Source: Betaproteobacteria bacterium
Lineage (GTDB): Bacteria; Pseudomonadota; Gammaproteobacteria; Burkholderiales; SG8-41
Assembly (NCBI GenBank): GCA_016202605.1
Contig: JACQOJ010000145.1
Coordinates: forward strand, 1-61,450
Reading direction: 5' to 3'
DNA length: 61,450 bases
The notes under the pieces were generated by a model, which was not told where the DNA came from, did no database searches, and saw nothing but the letters and a program-made list of their open reading frames with translations. Position numbers and translations under genes: made by a program. Below, piece by piece: positions 52,292-60,919 of the stretch (positions within the stretch are counted from its first letter, which is position 1; the number at the start of each line of letters is the position of its first letter).

Positions 52292-52376
52292 TGGTAACGG
52301 GCAATGGGCGATGAATAAACACGAACGACCTGCCGCAGGCGTAGCCACCCGTCACCCGTCACCCGTCACCCATCAC
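52288..52376. repeat. Seven-base tandem repeat behind lepA
   Basis: CACCCGT occurs three times in a row (52346-52366), then CACCCAT and CAC (to 52376). A decayed opposite-strand version (GATGGTAACGGGCAATGGG, from about 52290) lies at the left, starting at the lepA stop. Together they make an imperfect inverted arrangement around a GC-rich centre. Confidence 0.75.
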
Positions 52377-52390
52377 GAAAAGGACCGGTA

Positions 52391-53194
52391 GTGAACTTCG
52401 CGCTGGTGATGTTTCTGCTGCTGGTGGCCACGGGCGCAATCTGGCTGCTCGACCATTTCGTGCTGAGACGCGCCCGCGATCCGGGTCGCGCCGAGCCGTG
52501 GTGGGTCGAATATCCGAAGAGTTTCTTCCCGGTGATCCTCGTCGTGTTTCTGCTGCGTTCCTTCCTCGTCGAGCCGTTCAAGATTCCCTCGGGCTCGATG
52601 CTGCCGACGCTGCTGGTCGGGGATTTCATCCTGGTCAACAAGTTCACTTACGGCATCCGCCTTCCGATCGTCAACGTCAAGCTGATCGACATCAATCGGC
52701 CCGGGAGAGGGGAGGTCATGGTATTCCGTTATCCGGAAAATCCGTCCCTGGATTACATCAAGCGCGTGGTCGGGCTGCCGGGAGACAGGATCACTTACCG
52801 CAACAAGAGGCTTTCCATAAACGGCGACGAAATCGTCAGTGCTCCGGCCGGCGAGTACAACTACGTCGAGACCGGGCTGAACTTCGTCTCCGCCCTGCGC
52901 TTCATCGAGCGACTGGGCGATCGCCAGCACGCGATCCTGGTGCAGGCCGATACGCCCAGCGTCCAGCTGTCCGGGGTGCGGTTGTTTCCATTCCGCGACA
53001 ATTGTGCCTACAATGATGCCGGGTTTACGTGCACGGTACCGCCGGGGCATTACTTCCTGATGGGCGACAACCGCGACAGCAGCAGCGACAGCCGCTACTG
53101 GGGCTTCGTGCCGGAGGAAAACATCGTCGGCAAGGCGTTTCTCATCTGGTGGAATTTCGACGATTTCAAGCGGATCGGTCGAACGATCAACTGA
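52391..53194 (+). CDS. lepB: Signal peptidase I
   Basis: Cleaves signal peptides of exported proteins at the inner membrane. The 267-residue protein has two N-terminal membrane segments (about 4-22 and 45-62), the nucleophile in PSGSMLPTL (about residue 69), the general base Lys in DYIKRVVGLPGD, and GDNRDSSSDSRYWG near the C-terminus. The start is GTG 52391 with AAAGGACC upstream. lepA-lepB-DUF4845-rnc-era is the normal order. Confidence 0.96.
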   Translation: MNFALVMFLLLVATGAIWLLDHFVLRRARDPGRAEPWWVEYPKSFFPVILVVFLLRSFLVEPFKIPSGSMLPTLLVGDFILVNKFTYGIRLPIVNVKLIDINRPGRGEVMVFRYPENPSLDYIKRVVGLPGDRITYRNKRLSINGDEIVSAPAGEYNYVETGLNFVSALRFIERLGDRQHAILVQADTPSVQLSGVRLFPFRDNCAYNDAGFTCTVPPGHYFLMGDNRDSSSDSRYWGFVPEENIVGKAFLIWWNFDDFKRIGRTIN

Positions 53195-53205
53195 GGGGAA
53201 GGATC

Positions 53206-53568
53206 ATGCGCAAGCAGCGAGGTTTGACCATGACGGGTTTCATCACCTGGGCGGTGGTGTTCATCTTCGTGGCATTGTTCGGCTTCAAGGTGGGCCCCGC
53301 GTACGTGGAGTATTACGCGATTGAAAAACAGCTCACGATTATCGCCAACGACCCGGAAATCCTGCGCACCCCTACGCGAGGCGCAGTGGAAACCGCATAC
53401 GCCCGCCGCACGTCGATCGAGGACATCCGGGCGGTGGGGCCTTCCGATCTGCTGATTGAGAAGGACGGCGACAAGCTGGTGATCAGTGCCGACTATTCGG
53501 TTCGCGTTCCCCTGGTTGGCAACATGAGTGCCTGCCTGGATTTTCATGCGACTTCGGACAAGAAGTAA
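53206..53568 (+). CDS. DUF4845 family membrane protein
   Basis: A 120-residue protein with one membrane segment near the N-terminus (about 10-30, TMTGFITWAVVFIFVALFGF) and a small periplasmic or cytoplasmic globular end. DUF4845 proteins almost always sit between lepB and rnc in beta- and gammaproteobacteria; their role is not established. AAGGA (53199-53203) precedes the ATG. An upstream in-frame start (53029) lies inside lepB and is rejected. Confidence 0.88.
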   Translation: MRKQRGLTMTGFITWAVVFIFVALFGFKVGPAYVEYYAIEKQLTIIANDPEILRTPTRGAVETAYARRTSIEDIRAVGPSDLLIEKDGDKLVISADYSVRVPLVGNMSACLDFHATSDKK

Positions 53569-53592
53569 CGGGGGATTGCGTCGTTACAGGTA

Positions 53593-54264
53593 ATGGATTT
53601 CGAGGGATTCCATTCTCTCCTCGGCTACCGGTTCCACGATCCCGACCTGCTGCGCCGGGCGTTGACTCACCGCAGCCGAAGCAGCGCCCACAACGAACGT
53701 CTCGAGTATCTCGGCGACAGCGCGTTGAACTGTGTTGTCGCGCTGGAGCTCTATCACAGGTTCCCGCAGCTTACGGAAGGCGAATTGTCGCGGCTGCGCG
53801 CAAACCTCGTCAATCAGCAGTCCCTCTTTGGTGTCGCCCGCCGATGCGGATTCGGCGAGCAGATCCTGCTGGGTGAGGGCGAGATCAGGAGCGGGGGGGC
53901 GCGCCGGCCGTCCATTCTTGCCGACGCCGTCGAGGCGGTCGTCGGGGCCGCGTTGCTCGACGGTGGATTCGAAGCCGCCCGCAACGTGGTGCGTACGCTG
54001 TTTGCCGGCGAACTGGCGACGGTCGATCCGCGAACCACCGGCAAGGACCCGAAGACGCTGCTGCAGGAATATCTTCAAGGCCGGCGCATGCCCTTGCCTG
54101 AGTACACGATAGTGCAAACGCGCGGTGAGGCGCACGAGCACGTGTTTCAGGTCGAATGCGTGATTCCCGATCTCAACATCCGGTCACTGGGCGAGGGAAG
54201 CAGCCGGCGCAACGCCGAGCAGAACGCGGCGCGTAAGGCGTACGAACTTGCAGTCCGCGAGTAA
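53593..54264 (+). CDS. rnc: Ribonuclease III
   Basis: Cuts double-stranded RNA, including rRNA precursors. The 223-residue protein has the endonuclease signature NERLEYLGDSALN (about 34-46), the acidic pair in LADAVEAVVGA (about 114-124), and a C-terminal double-stranded-RNA-binding domain (GEGSSRRNAEQNAARKAYEL). Standard length. era starts inside its last codons. Confidence 0.96.
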   Translation: MDFEGFHSLLGYRFHDPDLLRRALTHRSRSSAHNERLEYLGDSALNCVVALELYHRFPQLTEGELSRLRANLVNQQSLFGVARRCGFGEQILLGEGEIRSGGARRPSILADAVEAVVGAALLDGGFEAARNVVRTLFAGELATVDPRTTGKDPKTLLQEYLQGRRMPLPEYTIVQTRGEAHEHVFQVECVIPDLNIRSLGEGSSRRNAEQNAARKAYELAVRE

Positions 54265-55156
54265 GCCCGCTCACCGGGCGGGATACGTGGCGATCGTCGG
54301 GCGGCCCAACGTCGGGAAGTCCACCCTGCTCAACAGGCTCGTGGGGCAGAAGATAAGCATTACCTCCCGCAAACCCCAGACTACGCGGCAGCGGATTACC
54401 GGCATCCTCACTCGAGAGGACGCGCAACTCGTCTTCCTCGACACCCCGGGCTTCCAGACCCGGCACAGGACGGCGCTTCACCGCCTCATGAGCCGCAGCG
54501 TGACCCGCAGCCTGCATGAAGTCGATGTGGTGCTGCTGGTGCTCGAGGCGCCGAAACTCGATGACCGCGACGCAGCGCTCCTGCGGTTGTTGCCGGCAGG
54601 GAAGCCGCTGGTCGTGGCCGTGAACAAAATCGACCGATTGCGCGACAAGACCCGGCTGCTGCCCTTCATCAGGCAGTTGCACGACCGCTCCGGGGGCGCG
54701 GCGATCGTCCCGGTTTCCGCGCAGACGGGGTCGGGGCTGGATGACCTGTTGAACGCGGTCGTGCCCCTGCTGCCGGTTGCGCTGCGGCTTTTCGACGAGG
54801 ACGACATCACCAGCCTGAGCGAGCGCTTTCTTGCAGCGGAGCTGATTCGGGAAAAGCTGTTCCGCCTGCTCGGCGACGAGTTGCCGTACGCCATGGCCGT
54901 CAATATCGAGCGCTTCGAGCACCATGGCACCCTGCGCCGGATCTACGCGGAAATCGTCGTCGACAGGAACAGCCACAAGCCGATGGTGATCGGGAAAAAC
55001 GGGGAAAAGCTCAAGACGGTCGCCTCCCGGGCCCGGGCCGACATGGAGGCCCTTTTCGGCGGCAAGGTTTTCCTCGAGGTATGGGTGAAGGTGAGAAAAG
55101 GATGGGCGGACGACGAAAGAACGTTGCGGCGCATGGGATACGAGGCGGCGGGATGA
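54248..55156 (+). CDS. era: GTPase Era
   Basis: Binds 16S rRNA and couples ribosome assembly to growth. The 302-residue protein has GRPNVGKSTLLNRL (G1), DTPG (G3), NKIDRL (G4) and a C-terminal KH domain (VIGKNGEKLKTV). The start is TTG 54248, inside the rnc end (17-base overlap), the only in-frame start before the G1 motif; TAAGGCG about nine bases upstream may serve as ribosome site. Coupled translation with rnc is likely. Confidence 0.95.
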   Translation: MQSASKPAHRAGYVAIVGRPNVGKSTLLNRLVGQKISITSRKPQTTRQRITGILTREDAQLVFLDTPGFQTRHRTALHRLMSRSVTRSLHEVDVVLLVLEAPKLDDRDAALLRLLPAGKPLVVAVNKIDRLRDKTRLLPFIRQLHDRSGGAAIVPVSAQTGSGLDDLLNAVVPLLPVALRLFDEDDITSLSERFLAAELIREKLFRLLGDELPYAMAVNIERFEHHGTLRRIYAEIVVDRNSHKPMVIGKNGEKLKTVASRARADMEALFGGKVFLEVWVKVRKGWADDERTLRRMGYEAAG

Positions 55157-55262
55157 CTTGCGGAGACGGAAAACCGCGCACTGCGGGGCTACGCCGGCGC
55201 GACGCCCTTTTTCCCGAGCGCCGCCGGTCATGCCGCGCGCTTCGCGAAGGGGCGGGGCGGGG

Positions 55263-55994
55263 ATGAAGGGGGGCGGCGCATCGCGCCAGGACGGGCAACC
55301 CGGATTCGTGTTGCACAGCCATGCCTTTCGCGAGAGCAGCCTGATCGTGGAAACCTTCACCCGCGATTGCGGGCGGGTGGCCCTGGTGGCGCGGGCCGCG
55401 CGACGGCCCAAATCGGTGCTGAGGGGCGTGCTGCGCGCGTTCCAGCCGCTGTTGCTCTCGTGGGCCGGGAAGAGCGAGCTGCGCACGCTTCACAAGGCGG
55501 AATGGCAGGGCGCTTACGCGCCGCTCAAGGGCCTGTCGCTCATCTGCGGCTTCTATCTCAACGAGTTGCTGCTGAAACTCCTGCCCCGCGATGATCCCCA
55601 TGACCGGCTGTATGCGGCGTACCAATCCACGCTCGAGGCGCTGGCCGCGGGCCGCGAACACGAGGCCGCGCTGCGGCGTTTCGAAAAGAGCCTGCTCGAC
55701 GAACTGGGCTACGGGCTGATTCTCGACCGTGACGCCGAAACCGGCGCCCCCATCGTCGAAGAGCAGCGTTATACCTATGTCATCGAGCGCGGTCCGGTCC
55801 TGCGGTGCGGTGAGGACATTCAAAACGGGGTAGAATTGACCGGCCAGACGCTGATCGATCTGCAATTCGACAATTATTCAAGCGCCGTCACCCAGCAGCA
55901 GAGCAAGGCACTGATGCGCGCGCTGATCAATCACTGCCTCGGCAGGCAGGCACTGTACACGCGGCAGTTGCTGCGGGACCTTCAGGCATTATGA
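55263..55994 (+). CDS. recO: DNA repair protein RecO
   Basis: Helps RecR load RecA on single-stranded DNA (RecFOR pathway). The 243-residue length fits; the N-terminal OB fold begins [19 protein letters not shown], and the C-terminal helical part includes [16 protein letters not shown] and [14 protein letters not shown]. The ATG at 55263 gives the family-like length; a longer frame from 55158 adds a basic leader with no support. Its stop overlaps pdxJ by four bases. Confidence 0.92.
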   Translation: MKGGGASRQDGQPGFVLHSHAFRESSLIVETFTRDCGRVALVARAARRPKSVLRGVLRAFQPLLLSWAGKSELRTLHKAEWQGAYAPLKGLSLICGFYLNELLLKLLPRDDPHDRLYAAYQSTLEALAAGREHEAALRRFEKSLLDELGYGLILDRDAETGAPIVEEQRYTYVIERGPVLRCGEDIQNGVELTGQTLIDLQFDNYSSAVTQQQSKALMRALINHCLGRQALYTRQLLRDLQAL

Positions 55995-56713
55995 TTCTGC
56001 TGGGCGTCAACATCGACCACGTGGCCACGCTCCGCCAGGCGCGCGGGACGCGCTATCCAAGCCCGGTTGAAGCGGCGCTCGCCGCCGAGACGGCAGGCGC
56101 GGACTACATTACGCTGCACCTGCGTGAAGACCGCAGGCATGTCCAGGAGCGGGACGTCGAAGCGTTGCGGCACACACTCAAGACGTACATGAACCTGGAG
56201 GCGGCGGTCACGGACGAAATGATCACGTTCGCGCGGCGCGTCAGACCCCGCGACGTCTGTCTGGTGCCGGAAAAGCGTTCAGAACTGACGACCGAAGGCG
56301 GTCTCGACGTCAAGGGCCACTTCGAGCGGATCAGGCAGGCGGTTCATGATCTCGCGGCGGACAGGATACGCGTCTCGCTGTTTATCGATGCCGATCCCCT
56401 GCAGATAGATGCTGCACGCGAAACCGGTGCTCCGGTTATTGAACTGCACACCGGGCGTTACGCCGACGCGGAAGCGGGAAGCGCGCAGGAGAAGGAGCTG
56501 GAAAAGATCCGCGCCGCCGCCGAATATGCCGCGAAAAAAGGGCTGCATGTCAACGCCGGGCATGGCCTCAATTACCACAACGTCCGGGCGGTCGCGGGCA
56601 TCCCCCGAATCCGCGAACTCAACATCGGGCATGCGATCGTCGCGCACGCGCTGATGGTCGGGTTTGCACAGGCGGTGCGCGAGATGAAGGCCCTCATGAA
56701 TTCCGCACGATGA
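55991..56713 (+). CDS. pdxJ: Pyridoxine 5'-phosphate synthase
   Basis: Last step of de novo vitamin B6 synthesis (DXP-dependent route). The 240-residue TIM barrel begins [18 protein letters not shown] and has [19 protein letters not shown] and GHGLNYHNV. It overlaps recO and acpS by four bases each, so the three genes are probably translated as a unit. The aminotransferase in this window (42733-44061) is PLP-dependent. Confidence 0.97.
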   Translation: MILLGVNIDHVATLRQARGTRYPSPVEAALAAETAGADYITLHLREDRRHVQERDVEALRHTLKTYMNLEAAVTDEMITFARRVRPRDVCLVPEKRSELTTEGGLDVKGHFERIRQAVHDLAADRIRVSLFIDADPLQIDAARETGAPVIELHTGRYADAEAGSAQEKELEKIRAAAEYAAKKGLHVNAGHGLNYHNVRAVAGIPRIRELNIGHAIVAHALMVGFAQAVREMKALMNSAR

Positions 56714-57087
56714 TCTACGGCATTGGCATCGACGTGATCGAGCCCCGGCGCGTGGCTCGACTGATGGAAAAGTACGGGGACCGGTTCGCAAAGCGGGTGC
56801 TGACGCCGCTCGAATGGCCGGCCTATGTCGGGGCTGCGCGGCCGGTGCTGTTCATCGCCAATCGCTTTGCCGCGAAGGAAGCGTTTTCCAAGGCGATGGG
56901 AACCGGCTTCCGTTACCCGGTGACGCTGCAATGCATCAGCGTGGTGCAGAACCGGGCGGGAAAACCGGGCTTCGCATTTCATCCCAGCCTCGAACGGCTG
57001 GTGGCGGACCGCGGCATCGTCGGTCACCACGTGACGATCAGCGACGAAGCCAGTCTTGCCTGCGCATGCGTCGTGCTCGAGACATGA
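56710..57087 (+). CDS. acpS: Holo-[acyl-carrier-protein] synthase
   Basis: Attaches 4'-phosphopantetheine to apo-ACP, needed for fatty acid and lipid A synthesis. The 125-residue protein has [14 protein letters not shown] (metal Asp near residue 8) and [15 protein letters not shown] (metal Glu near 57). Length is standard. It overlaps pdxJ and nagZ by four bases each. Confidence 0.95.
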   Translation: MIYGIGIDVIEPRRVARLMEKYGDRFAKRVLTPLEWPAYVGAARPVLFIANRFAAKEAFSKAMGTGFRYPVTLQCISVVQNRAGKPGFAFHPSLERLVADRGIVGHHVTISDEASLACACVVLET

Positions 57088-58151
57088 GCGACAAGACGAC
57101 CCCGCTCGGCCCGGTCATGCTCGACATCGAAGGCCCCGAACTTACGGCCGGCGACCGGCGTCGTCTGCTTCATCCGACGGCCGGGGGCATGATCCTGTTC
57201 ACGCGGAACTACGAGTCTCCGGAACAGCTTGCGCGCCTGACATCGGAGGTCCATGCGCTGCGTCATCCGGCGTTGCTCATCGCCGTCGACCATGAAGGCG
57301 GAAGAGTGCAGCGCTTCCGGCAGGGCTTTACGGCGATACCTCCCATGCGCGAGCTGGGCAGGATCTGGGACGTGGATTCGCATCGCGCCGGACGACTCGC
57401 TCACGACGTGGGACTGGTGCTTGCCGCCGAGTTGCGGGCGCATGGGGTCGATTTCAGTTTCGCCCCCGTCCTCGATGTCGACCATGGCGTGAGCGGAGTG
57501 ATCGGGGACCGGGCGTTTCACTCCGATCCGAAGGTCATCGCGGAGCTTGCGCGCGCGCTCGCCAGGGGATTCAGGCTGGGGGGCATGGGTGCCGTGGGGA
57601 AGCACTTTCCCGGTCATGGCCATGTGCCCGCCGATTCCCACCTTGAGGTTCCGGTGGACGACCGTCCGTTCACCGAGATCGAGGAGCACGATCTGGTGCC
57701 GTTCCGCCGCCTGATCCGCGATGGCCTGGCGGGCATCATGCCCGCGCACGTGATCTACCCCCGCGTGGACCGTCGCCCTGCGGGTTTCTCCGCGACGTGG
57801 CTGAAAAAGATCCTGCGCGGCGATCTCGGGTTCGACGGTGTCGTCTTCAGCGACGACCTCAGCATGGAGGGGGCAAAGGTGGCAGGCGGGGTCGTCGAGC
57901 GGGCTGAGGCTGCTTTGGAGGCCGGGTGCGACATGCTGCTTCTGTGCAACGACCCGGACGGAGTGGACCGGCTGCTCGGCGGTCTTGACCACGCGATGTC
58001 TCCGGTCAGCCTGGCGCGGCTCGCCCGGATGCATGGCAGGCAGCCGGTCCGCGACATGGTCAAGCTGAGGGGGGACACGAATTACATGAACGCGTTACAT
58101 GCGATCTCCGGCATCGGCATGAAAAGCGGAGACCTGCCCCTCGGCCGATGA
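57084..58151 (+). CDS. nagZ: Beta-N-acetylhexosaminidase NagZ
   Basis: Removes GlcNAc from 1,6-anhydro muropeptides in cytoplasmic peptidoglycan recycling. The 355-residue GH3 protein has the KHFPGHG catalytic-loop motif (about 173-179) and the nucleophile region SDDLSMEGA (near 255). The ATG at 57084 overlaps the acpS stop; a longer frame from 56814 runs through acpS and is rejected. No AmpG or AmpD genes are in the window. Confidence 0.95.
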   Translation: MSDKTTPLGPVMLDIEGPELTAGDRRRLLHPTAGGMILFTRNYESPEQLARLTSEVHALRHPALLIAVDHEGGRVQRFRQGFTAIPPMRELGRIWDVDSHRAGRLAHDVGLVLAAELRAHGVDFSFAPVLDVDHGVSGVIGDRAFHSDPKVIAELARALARGFRLGGMGAVGKHFPGHGHVPADSHLEVPVDDRPFTEIEEHDLVPFRRLIRDGLAGIMPAHVIYPRVDRRPAGFSATWLKKILRGDLGFDGVVFSDDLSMEGAKVAGGVVERAEAALEAGCDMLLLCNDPDGVDRLLGGLDHAMSPVSLARLARMHGRQPVRDMVKLRGDTNYMNALHAISGIGMKSGDLPLGR

Positions 58152-58255
58152 CGCCGTGGCCGTTCACCGTCATCGCTTTCCGGGCAAGTCCGCGCCGGCG
58201 GCGGCTCTGGCGGCTACCGTGGTCTGCGCGTTGATCGAACCGCCGCGCGCCCGGC

Positions 58256-58909
58256 ATGCAGATGGCCGGTGATGCGGGGAGGTTTTCGACCGCGTGCCGC
58301 CGCTGCCGGCGTCTGGCGCGGCACCTGGAGGCCGTGCGCGCCGATTTTCCGGAGTACCATGCGCGGCCGGTGGCGCCGTTCGGAGATGCGCGGCCGCGCC
58401 TGCTCATCGTCGGACTCGCGCCCGGGATGCACGGCGCCAACCGCACCGGCCGGCCGTTCACGGGGGACCATGCCGGAATCCTTCTTTACGATACCCTGCA
58501 CCGATTCGGATTCGCGAACCGGGCGCAAGCGACCGGGTGCGACGACGGATTGCGCCTGAGCGGATGCCGTATTACCAACGCGGTGAAATGCCTCCCTCCG
58601 GAAAACAAACCGAGGACCGACGAAATCAGGCGCTGCAACGCCTATCTCCGCCGGGAGATCGCCGGGCTTCCGGCCGCTGCGGTAATCCTCGCCCTGGGCA
58701 GTATTGCGCACCGGGCGGTACTGATGGCGCTGGATCTGAGTCCCGCGAGTTTCGTGTTCGGCCACGGCGCACGCCACGCGCTTCCCGACGGGCGCGTGCT
58801 CTACGATAGCTATCACTGCAGTCGTTATAATACGCAGACGAGACGTCTTACACCCGATATGTTCCGGGACGTTTTCTCCGCGATCTCCCGGTGTTTCGCG
58901 GCCTGCTGA
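58256..58909 (+). CDS. Uracil-DNA glycosylase, family 5 (UDGb-like, iron-sulfur)
   Basis: Removes uracil and related damaged bases from DNA. The 217-residue protein has the family-5 signature GLAPGMHGANRTGRPFTGD (about 53-71) and the HCSRYNT motif near 187. Four cysteines placed like the [4Fe-4S] ligands of this family occur: two near the N-terminus (CRRC) and two in KCLPPENKPRTDEIRRC. It lacks the Asn/Asp water-activating pattern of family 1. The gap of 104 bases after nagZ has no other gene; the start could also be ATG 58262. Its place just before uvrC puts two repair genes together. Confidence 0.88.
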   Translation: MQMAGDAGRFSTACRRCRRLARHLEAVRADFPEYHARPVAPFGDARPRLLIVGLAPGMHGANRTGRPFTGDHAGILLYDTLHRFGFANRAQATGCDDGLRLSGCRITNAVKCLPPENKPRTDEIRRCNAYLRREIAGLPAAAVILALGSIAHRAVLMALDLSPASFVFGHGARHALPDGRVLYDSYHCSRYNTQTRRLTPDMFRDVFSAISRCFAAC

Positions 58910-58956
58910 ACGCGTTTGAACGGCCCCGGGCGCGAGCCAGGCGATAGCGGTTCACC

Positions 58957-60759
58957 ATGACGATTCCCGGGGAAATCCTTGACAGTCTGCCGCACCTGCC
59001 CGGCGTCTACCGCATGCTGAATGCCGCAGACGAGGTGTTGTACGTGGGCAAGGCGCTGGACCTCAAAAAGCGTGTTGCTTCCTATTTCCAGAAAAGCGGC
59101 GGGGTCTCCCCCCGGGTGCAACTGATGGTTTCCCAGGTTGCGTCGATTCAAACCACGGTCACCCGCTCCGAGGCGGAAGCGTTGTTGCTCGAAAATAATT
59201 TAATAAAAACATTAAGTCCACGCTACAACATACTGTTTAGAGACGATAAATCATATCCGTACCTGGTGCTTACGGCACACCGATTTCCGCGTCTGGGATT
59301 CCATCGCGGCAGTCTCGAAAGGCCGCATCGCTACTTCGGTCCGTTCCCGAATGCGGGTGCGGTGCGGGAAAGCATCCAGTTGCTCCAGAAAGTTTTCCGC
59401 ATTCGCACATGCGAGGACACCGTATTCGGCAATCGCTCGCGGCCGTGCCTGCTGCACCAGATCCGGCGCTGTACCGCGCCCTGTGTCGGCCTGGTGACGG
59501 AGACGGAGTATGGCGAGGACGTGAACGGGGCCGAGCTCTTCCTCACCGGCAAGCAGGACGAGGTGATCGAGCGCCTCATCGCGCGCATGGACAGCGCGGC
59601 GGCAAGCATGCGTTACGAGGAGGCGGCCATCCACCGTGACCGGGTCGCAGCCCTGCGGAAAGTGCGCGAAAAACAGTTCGTGAGCAGCGATACGGAGCGC
59701 GATACCGACGTCATCGCCTGCGCTCGTGCGGGGAACGTCACCTGCGTCAACCTGGTGATGATTCGCGGCGGGCAGCACCTCGGGGACAGGAACTTCCTTC
59801 CGCGCAACGCCGATGAGTGTGCCGGCGAGCAGGTGATCGAGGCGTTCATGGGCCAGCATTATCTGCGGCACGCCATCCCGCCGCAGATCGTCATCGGCGC
59901 CACAACGGATGTAAAACCGCTGGAGGACATTCTGAGCGAGCAGGCCCGGCATCGCGTGCGCGTGGTGTGCGCTCCCGCCGGAACGCGTCGCGTCTGGCTT
60001 GAAATGGCGACCAAGAACGCGCGGTTGGGGGCGGCCCAGGCGTTGGGTCTCCAGGCGAATCGCGAGGCGCGTCTCGCGGCCCTGCAGCAGGCCCTGGAAC
60101 TGCCGGACACCGCCCGGCGCATCGAATGCTTCGACGTGAGCCACACGATGGGCGAAGCGACGGTGGGGTCGTGCGTCGTGCATGACCGCGCCGCCCTGCA
60201 GAAGGGTGAATACCGGCGTTACAACATTACCGATGTCGCTCCCGGCGACGATTACGGGGCGATGCGGCAGACGCTCATGCGCCGCTATCGCAGGCTCGTG
60301 TCGGGCGAAGGCAGGCTTCCCGACCTCGTGCTGATCGACGGCGGAAAAGGGCAGCTCGCGGTCGCGCAGGAGACATTCGCCGAGCTGGGCCTGAACGACG
60401 TGGCCCTGGTCGCGGTCGCAAAAGGGGAGGACAGGAAACCGGGGCTCGAGCAGTTGCTCGTGGCCGGAAGGCATGAACCCCTGCGGCTGTCCGGGGAGCA
60501 CCCGGGGCTGCACCTGATCCAGGAGATTCGCGACGAAGCGCACCGCTTTGCAATCGAAGGCCATCGCGCGCGGCGCGGCAAGACGCGGTCGAGTTCTCCT
60601 TTGGAGAGCATCGCGGGCGTCGGGGCGAAACGGCGCCAGAGGCTGCTCGCGCGTTTCGGCGGGCTGCGCGGCCTCCTGTCGGCGAGCATCGACGAACTTG
60701 CGCAGGTGGAGGGGATCAGCCGCGCGCTGGCCGAGAGGATTTACCGTGAGTTGCACTGA
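58957..60759 (+). CDS. uvrC: Excinuclease ABC subunit C
   Basis: Makes both cuts in nucleotide excision repair. The 600-residue protein has an N-terminal GIY-YIG nuclease domain (GVYRML...VLYVGKALDLKKRV), a UVR motif (about 205-240), a C-terminal RNase H-like domain with DLVLIDGGKGQL, and a final helix-hairpin-helix pair. A distinctly AT-rich, rare-codon patch (59190-59260) encodes the conserved ENNLIKTLSPRYNI segment. Its stop is next to a repeat region. Confidence 0.96.
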   Translation: MTIPGEILDSLPHLPGVYRMLNAADEVLYVGKALDLKKRVASYFQKSGGVSPRVQLMVSQVASIQTTVTRSEAEALLLENNLIKTLSPRYNILFRDDKSYPYLVLTAHRFPRLGFHRGSLERPHRYFGPFPNAGAVRESIQLLQKVFRIRTCEDTVFGNRSRPCLLHQIRRCTAPCVGLVTETEYGEDVNGAELFLTGKQDEVIERLIARMDSAAASMRYEEAAIHRDRVAALRKVREKQFVSSDTERDTDVIACARAGNVTCVNLVMIRGGQHLGDRNFLPRNADECAGEQVIEAFMGQHYLRHAIPPQIVIGATTDVKPLEDILSEQARHRVRVVCAPAGTRRVWLEMATKNARLGAAQALGLQANREARLAALQQALELPDTARRIECFDVSHTMGEATVGSCVVHDRAALQKGEYRRYNITDVAPGDDYGAMRQTLMRRYRRLVSGEGRLPDLVLIDGGKGQLAVAQETFAELGLNDVALVAVAKGEDRKPGLEQLLVAGRHEPLRLSGEHPGLHLIQEIRDEAHRFAIEGHRARRGKTRSSSPLESIAGVGAKRRQRLLARFGGLRGLLSASIDELAQVEGISRALAERIYRELH

Positions 60760-60760
60760 A

Positions 60761-60886
60761 GAGGTGAGGGCTGACGCCGCTTCGCTACTGACGACTGACG
60801 GCAGCAAACCGCACTCCAACCACGGCCGACGGCCGGATCTGTCGTCACACGTCACCTCGTCAGTCGTCACTTTATCAGTCGTCACC
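60761..60886. repeat. Inverted/tandem seven-base repeat region behind uvrC
   Basis: The left arm carries GAGGTGA (60761-60767) and ACTGACG twice (60787-60800). The right arm carries their complements: TCACCTC (60852-60858), CGTCAGT (60858-60864), CGTCACT (60865-60871) and CGTCACC (60880-60886). The arms can pair imperfectly around a 50-base centre. It starts one base after the uvrC stop. Confidence 0.75.
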
Positions 60887-60919
60887 CCTTTTCCCGCCGC
60901 CGATAGGCGATAATCGCCG

